From Natrialba chahannaoensis JCM 10990 (GTDB lineage Archaea; Halobacteriota; Halobacteria; Halobacteriales; Natrialbaceae), in assembly GCF_000337135.1 (NCBI RefSeq), contig NZ_AOIN01000043.1, positions 1-64,000 on the forward strand: 64,000 bases of DNA, written 5' to 3'. The position numbers and the translations under genes are program-made. Of the stretch, positions 60,572 through 64,000 are shown piece after piece. The stretch's first letter is position 1, and each line of letters opens with the position of its first letter. The notes beneath the pieces were generated by a model. It had not been told where the DNA came from. It worked only from the letters and a program-made list of their open reading frames with translations, and did no database searches.

Positions 60572-62020
60572 ATGGACAGGCGAACGTTCCCGGTGCTCAC
60601 GGACGCGGACGAGCCGCTCATCACACGGCTCGCGGCAGGTCTCGGCGAGGACGCCGGCCGTGTCCTCGCGTACCTGCTGTGTCGGATTCGAGAGGCCGAC
60701 CTCGACCGCACGGCGACGCTGACCGCGATTCACATCGGGACAAGTCTGAGCCAGAACGCCGCCCGGACGAGTCTCGATCGACTCGAGAAGCGCGGGTTCG
60801 TCGAGCGCACGACCGTCCAAACTTCGTCGCCGGGGCGGCCGCCGAACGCATGGTACGCAGTGGATGCACTCGCGACTACTGCGCGAGGCGTCGCGGATGA
60901 GCACGCCGGCCGTCTGCTCCGGCAGGCAGCACAGTTCGACGACAACGAGAACGGGACGCCGATCAGTTCGGACTCGAGTGGGGACCGATCCCAGCTAGCA
61001 ATCCTTTCTGATCCTGCCACTCGTTCCGACCACGACCGTCGGGACGAAACCGAACAGCCGATTCGTGTCGCACTCAACTGGCATCCGAACGGCTTCCACG
61101 GGGCGTTGTTCGGACCGATTGCGGCTGCTACTGACGACGAGCCCGGTACAACTGATCGTCCGATTGAATCCGAACCCGAACCCGAACCCAAGCTTGAGCC
61201 CGAGACTAAGTCCGAACTCGAGTTCGAGTACCACGCCTGCGCCGGCTCAAGTGCAGCCGTCCAAACAGTCGTCGACGACGAGGAAACAGACCTCGCCGTC
61301 GCGGGCGCGGCGACCGTTCTCTGCGAGCGCGCCGCTGGCCGTGATGTCGTGCCAGTTGCAGTCCTCCTCCCGCGCTCGCCCGTCGTCCTCTACACGACGC
61401 AGTCCGCATTCGGCGAGCCGTTTGAGCGCCTCGACCAGCTTCGTGGCCGTCGACTCGGCATGCCGCCAGCGTCCGAAACCGGCCTTCTCGGCCAGCTCTT
61501 GCTCTCCCAGGCCGGTATCCGTGACGCAGTCGACATCATCGAACTGGACGGTGAGGAACGCACTGCACTCGAGTCCGGAGAGGTTGACGCGGTCACGGGT
61601 GTTGCGGCGGATGCGACGCGACTCGAGCGCGATGGTGCGACCGTCGACGTGATTTCGATCGCAGAACAGTATCCGGTCTACGGTCCGGCGCTGGTCGCCA
61701 GCCGTGAGGGGCTCACTGATCCAGAGACACGAGCACGGATTTGGGCGTTTCTCGTGGCGATGACGGCCAGTTGGGGGTTGGTACAGTGCTCGCCGTCGTC
61801 GGTTGCGACGGTGATTGCTGACCGGGCAATGAGTGGAGAGGCCGTTGATGAGGTACAGTCTCGTGACCGAATCGAACGAACGCTTCGACTCGCGACTGCT
61901 CAGTTCGCCCGGAGCGACGGCGTCCGGAAACACGGCTGGGGGTGGCACACACCCGACGACTGGCAGCGACTCTGCGCGGCGCTCGTCCAGGGTGGCGTGC
62001 TCGATAGCCGGTGTGCCTGA
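60572..62020 (+). CDS. HTH domain fused to a periplasmic-binding-type (NMT1/SsuA-like) domain
   Basis: The 482-residue protein starts with a winged-helix region, LSQNAARTSLDRLEKRGFVE, then an acidic Ser/Asp/Glu/Pro linker (with EPEPEPKLEPETKSELEFE). It ends in a substrate-binding domain: RVALNWHPNGFHGALFGPIA, VLCERAAGRDVVPVAVLL and DRAMSGEAVDEVQSRDR. The binding half resembles NMT1/THI5-like and SsuA families that bind thiamine precursors or sulfonates. There is no signal peptide, so it is cytoplasmic and could be a ligand-sensing regulator rather than a transport receptor. The ligand is unknown. Confidence 0.82.
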   Translation: MDRRTFPVLTDADEPLITRLAAGLGEDAGRVLAYLLCRIREADLDRTATLTAIHIGTSLSQNAARTSLDRLEKRGFVERTTVQTSSPGRPPNAWYAVDALATTARGVADEHAGRLLRQAAQFDDNENGTPISSDSSGDRSQLAILSDPATRSDHDRRDETEQPIRVALNWHPNGFHGALFGPIAAATDDEPGTTDRPIESEPEPEPKLEPETKSELEFEYHACAGSSAAVQTVVDDEETDLAVAGAATVLCERAAGRDVVPVAVLLPRSPVVLYTTQSAFGEPFERLDQLRGRRLGMPPASETGLLGQLLLSQAGIRDAVDIIELDGEERTALESGEVDAVTGVAADATRLERDGATVDVISIAEQYPVYGPALVASREGLTDPETRARIWAFLVAMTASWGLVQCSPSSVATVIADRAMSGEAVDEVQSRDRIERTLRLATAQFARSDGVRKHGWGWHTPDDWQRLCAALVQGGVLDSRCA

Positions 62021-62037
62021 TCTCCTTCGCTCCTGAC

Positions 62038-62346
62038 TCACCGGACCGACAGTCCCGAGCCGCCGCCGTCGGTCGCCTCGCTGAACTCGAGTTCGATCTC
62101 GAGTTCGCGCTCGCGCTGTTTCGTGAACTCGATCTCTACCTCGATCGGTTCGCGGTACTCGAAGGGGATTTCCCACTCTGAGCCGGCGACGGTGACGTTC
62201 GTGTCGGCTTCGAGCTGATCTGCGAGGTCTCGGAGGAAGGTGGCGGTTTCCTGGCGGGAGAGGTAGACCTCGCGTTCGAAGAAGCCGTCCGTGATCGTTC
62301 GCTGTGTGCGGTCGCGGTCGTCCGGTACGTTGACCCGGTCACTCAT
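62038..62346 (-). CDS. Amphi-Trp domain protein
   Basis: The 102-residue protein has FEREVYLSRQETATFLRDLA and TVAGSEWEIPFEYREPIEVE, then IEFTKQRERELEIELEFSE, the beta-rich repeat pattern of the amphi-Trp domain found mostly in haloarchaea. It is soluble and acidic. Its start is 17 bases away from the stop of the convergent HTH/substrate-binding gene (stop at 62020). Function is unknown. Confidence 0.85.
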   Translation of the reverse strand: MSDRVNVPDDRDRTQRTITDGFFEREVYLSRQETATFLRDLADQLEADTNVTVAGSEWEIPFEYREPIEVEIEFTKQRERELEIELEFSEATDGGGSGLSVR

Positions 62347-62473
62347 GCCCTCGAACTACGACGAGGATGGCCATAAACCTGGACCTGATTCTGAGCCAAC
62401 AGTCTCGAAATCTGGTACGTCTGGTGTTTGTACCTACACAACGCTTCTGTGTACGGCCATCGACGACTGTCAT

Positions 62474-62767
62474 ATGTCTCTCATCGAGGCGTTGGGGAAC
62501 GGGACCAGACTCGAGATTCTGCGCGAACTGTCGCGCGAGCCGAAGTACGTCTCGGAGCTGACGGAGGATGTCGGAATGGACGGTAAGACGGCGGTCCACC
62601 ACCTCTCGACGCTCGAGGAGGCCGGCCTGGTCGACTGGTACATGCGCGGGAATCGGAAGTACTACCGGTTGACGGCGGCCGTGGAGTTACGTCTCGCGCC
62701 ACCGCCAGAGCGGACGTTCGTGTTGCAGGCGGACCAGACCGAGACGGAACTTTCGGAGACCGACTGA
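62474..62767 (+). CDS. ArsR-type winged-helix regulator
   Basis: The 97-residue protein begins MSLIEALGNGTRLEILRELS and has REPKYVSELTEDVGMDGKTA followed by HHLSTLEEAGLVDWYMRGNR, the winged helix of ArsR-type regulators. A short beta/C-terminal part follows. An earlier in-frame ATG would add 61 residues of non-family sequence, so the ATG at 62474 is preferred. No metal-binding cysteine pair is present. It is divergent from the amphi-Trp gene and next to an ABC ATPase gene. Confidence 0.85.
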   Translation: MSLIEALGNGTRLEILRELSREPKYVSELTEDVGMDGKTAVHHLSTLEEAGLVDWYMRGNRKYYRLTAAVELRLAPPPERTFVLQADQTETELSETD

Positions 62768-62828
62768 GACACTCTGGCCCGGCTCCCGATAGCCCGTCCC
62801 ACCATGTCAACGTCCACATCCGCAGCTC

Positions 62829-64000
62829 CTACAGCGGAAATGCCGGCACCGCATGACTCGCCGTAATCGACACCGACACCGGCGTTCCGACCTCGTACCA
62901 CGTCTCGTGTGAGCAGCGACACTCGAGTACCGGCGCGCTATCTACGATATTCTCGTCACGCTGGCCGACTGACTGTGTGTTTTCCAGCCCGCTTGAGGAC
63001 TCGAGTACTACCCGGTAGCGGACCGTCGAACCGGTGAACTGGCGGTGGACGATTCGGCCGTCGGCGGTGTCGGGTGCGCTGTTGGTGATAGAGATGTCGT
63101 CGGGGCGGAGGAGGAGATCGAGGTTGTGGGTGCTGTTGTTGTTGTCATTGTTGTTGTTGGTGGCGTCGACGTCAGCACTGGCGTCATTGTCGCTACTGCT
63201 GCCACCGTCGTTGTACTCCTGTGCCTGCTCCCGATCCGCAGATGCGAACCGTTCAGCGCTGGACTGCAGTGTTATCCGATCCCCGTCGAGCGAGCCAATC
63301 GGCGTTTCGACAGTCTCAGTGCCGTTCTGGCGTCCGGGGAGGTAGCTCGCCTGCCCCAGAAAGTCCGCGACCGCCCGCGATTCGGGGCGCATAAACAGCG
63401 CCCGCGGGGAATCGGCCTGGGCAATCTCTCCGTCGATCATCACGGCAGTCCGATCACCGACCGAGAGCGCCTCGGTCTGGTCGTGGGTCACCCAGACCGC
63501 CGTCACGTCGACCCGGTCGAGTATCTCCGAAACGGTTTCGCGCATCTGAACGCGAAGGCCGGCGTCGAGGTTCGACAGCGGCTCATCGAGTAACAATACG
63601 TCCGGTTCCGGAGCCAGCGACCGCGCGAGTGCGATACGCTGTTTCTGGCCGCCAGAGAGTTCGTCCGGGAACCGATCGCGGTAGTCGCTGAGCCCGACTA
63701 ACTCGAGGAGGTCGTCGACGAGTTCGTCGGCAGGCTGTCCATCCTTTCCAGCACCATCACGATCACCGAGGCCGAAAGCGACGTTCTCCGCGACCGTCTT
63801 GTGGGGGAAGAGCGCGAAATCCTGGAAGACGATACCGACGTCGCGGTTCTCGGATGGGACGAACGTCTCGTCGGCGGTGTCTGCCACAGAGTCGTCACGG
63901 ATCCGGATGCTGCCGCTGTCGGGTCGCACGAGTCCTGCAATCAGACGCAACGTCGTCGTCTTCCCGCAGCCGGAAGGGCCGAGTAACGTGAGCAGTTCGC
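62829..64000 (-). CDS. ABC transporter ATP-binding protein with TOBE domain, 5' end outside the window
   Basis: The frame is open to the right edge: Walker A GPSGCGKTTT lies in the first 20 visible residues, then FQDFALFPHKTVAEN, the signature ELSGGQKQR and Walker B LLLDEPLSNLDAGLR. The C-terminal third is a TOBE-like domain, so this is a PotA/FbpC/MalK-type import ATPase for polyamine, iron, sulfate or sugar. An Asn-rich insertion (63134-63159) is coded by a trinucleotide run. Its permease and binding-protein genes would lie beyond the edge. Confidence 0.9.
   Translation of the reverse strand, partial: ELLTLLGPSGCGKTTTLRLIAGLVRPDSGSIRIRDDSVADTADETFVPSENRDVGIVFQDFALFPHKTVAENVAFGLGDRDGAGKDGQPADELVDDLLELVGLSDYRDRFPDELSGGQKQRIALARSLAPEPDVLLLDEPLSNLDAGLRVQMRETVSEILDRVDVTAVWVTHDQTEALSVGDRTAVMIDGEIAQADSPRALFMRPESRAVADFLGQASYLPGRQNGTETVETPIGSLDGDRITLQSSAERFASADREQAQEYNDGGSSSDNDASADVDATNNNNDNNNSTHNLDLLLRPDDISITNSAPDTADGRIVHRQFTGSTVRYRVVLESSSGLENTQSVGQRDENIVDSAPVLECRCSHETWYEVGTPVSVSITASHAVPAFPL

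Overview
This window is chromosomal DNA from an extremely halophilic archaeon (class Halobacteria). The evidence is high GC coding DNA, strongly Asp/Glu-rich proteins, many starts placed one TATA-box distance from the promoter (leaderless genes), and archaeal information genes: Spt4, Rpo7, aIF2-gamma, ribosomal protein S19e, PDCD5, class I LysRS and a thermosome. The gene set fits the Natrialbales type (Natrinema, Haloterrigena, Natronorubrum relatives). That placement is inference; no 16S rRNA gene is present.

Layout. 1-8250: an M32 carboxypeptidase (5' end outside the window), membrane hydrolase, phospholipase D-like protein, acidic-tailed unknown protein, cobalamin-binding-type protein overlapping a JAMM protease, and a sulfatase. 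8250-12680: an AT-richer, accessory-looking patch with an ABC ATPase, a Tat-exported cysteine-containing protein and an internally duplicated ABC-2 permease. 12750-19900: a geranylgeranyl reductase, a minus-strand block S19e-PDCD5-PP-loop-small membrane protein-HisS, thiL and a site-2 protease. 20380-29300: molybdopterin synthase, UMP kinase overlapping class I LysRS, a second (PDZ-containing) site-2 protease, a PadR regulator and a PitA-type HemQ/monooxygenase fusion with a histidine-rich linker.

29500-40080: haloarchaeal unknown families, a YgfZ-like protein, a phosphotransferase, a MATE exporter, a second geranylgeranyl reductase and a Bet v1-like/methyltransferase fusion preceded by a DtxR-like palindrome. 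40080-43110: a conserved minus-strand operon aIF2-gamma, PIN protein, Rpo7, Spt4 and GTP-dependent dephospho-CoA kinase. 43400-50630: a zinc-ribbon winged-helix protein, a DUF5787-type protein, an HNH-like protein, a TMEM175-like channel, a membrane phosphoesterase ending against an octamer repeat, a PUA protein, an orphan GvpH-like protein and a DUF1028 protein. 50880-64000: SepF, citrate synthase, threonine ammonia-lyase with RidA, tRNA-Ser(GGA), an SRAP protein, the thermosome, an HTH/substrate-binding fusion, and an ABC ATPase running off the right edge.

Genes that probably work together are IlvA and RidA (enamine/imine production and its disposal), PyrH and LysRS (overlapping genes), the Rpo7/Spt4/aIF2-gamma operon, and the ABC ATPase, Tat substrate and permease cassette. 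The most notable non-coding signals are two copies of a hairpin element bounded by CTATAGTA, the 18-bp palindrome at 38397-38414, an 11-bp periodic repeat at 5731-5807 and an octamer array at 46717-46780. Four small genes or gene-like frames of about 26-46 codons, and some relic frames, were found by reading between the larger genes.
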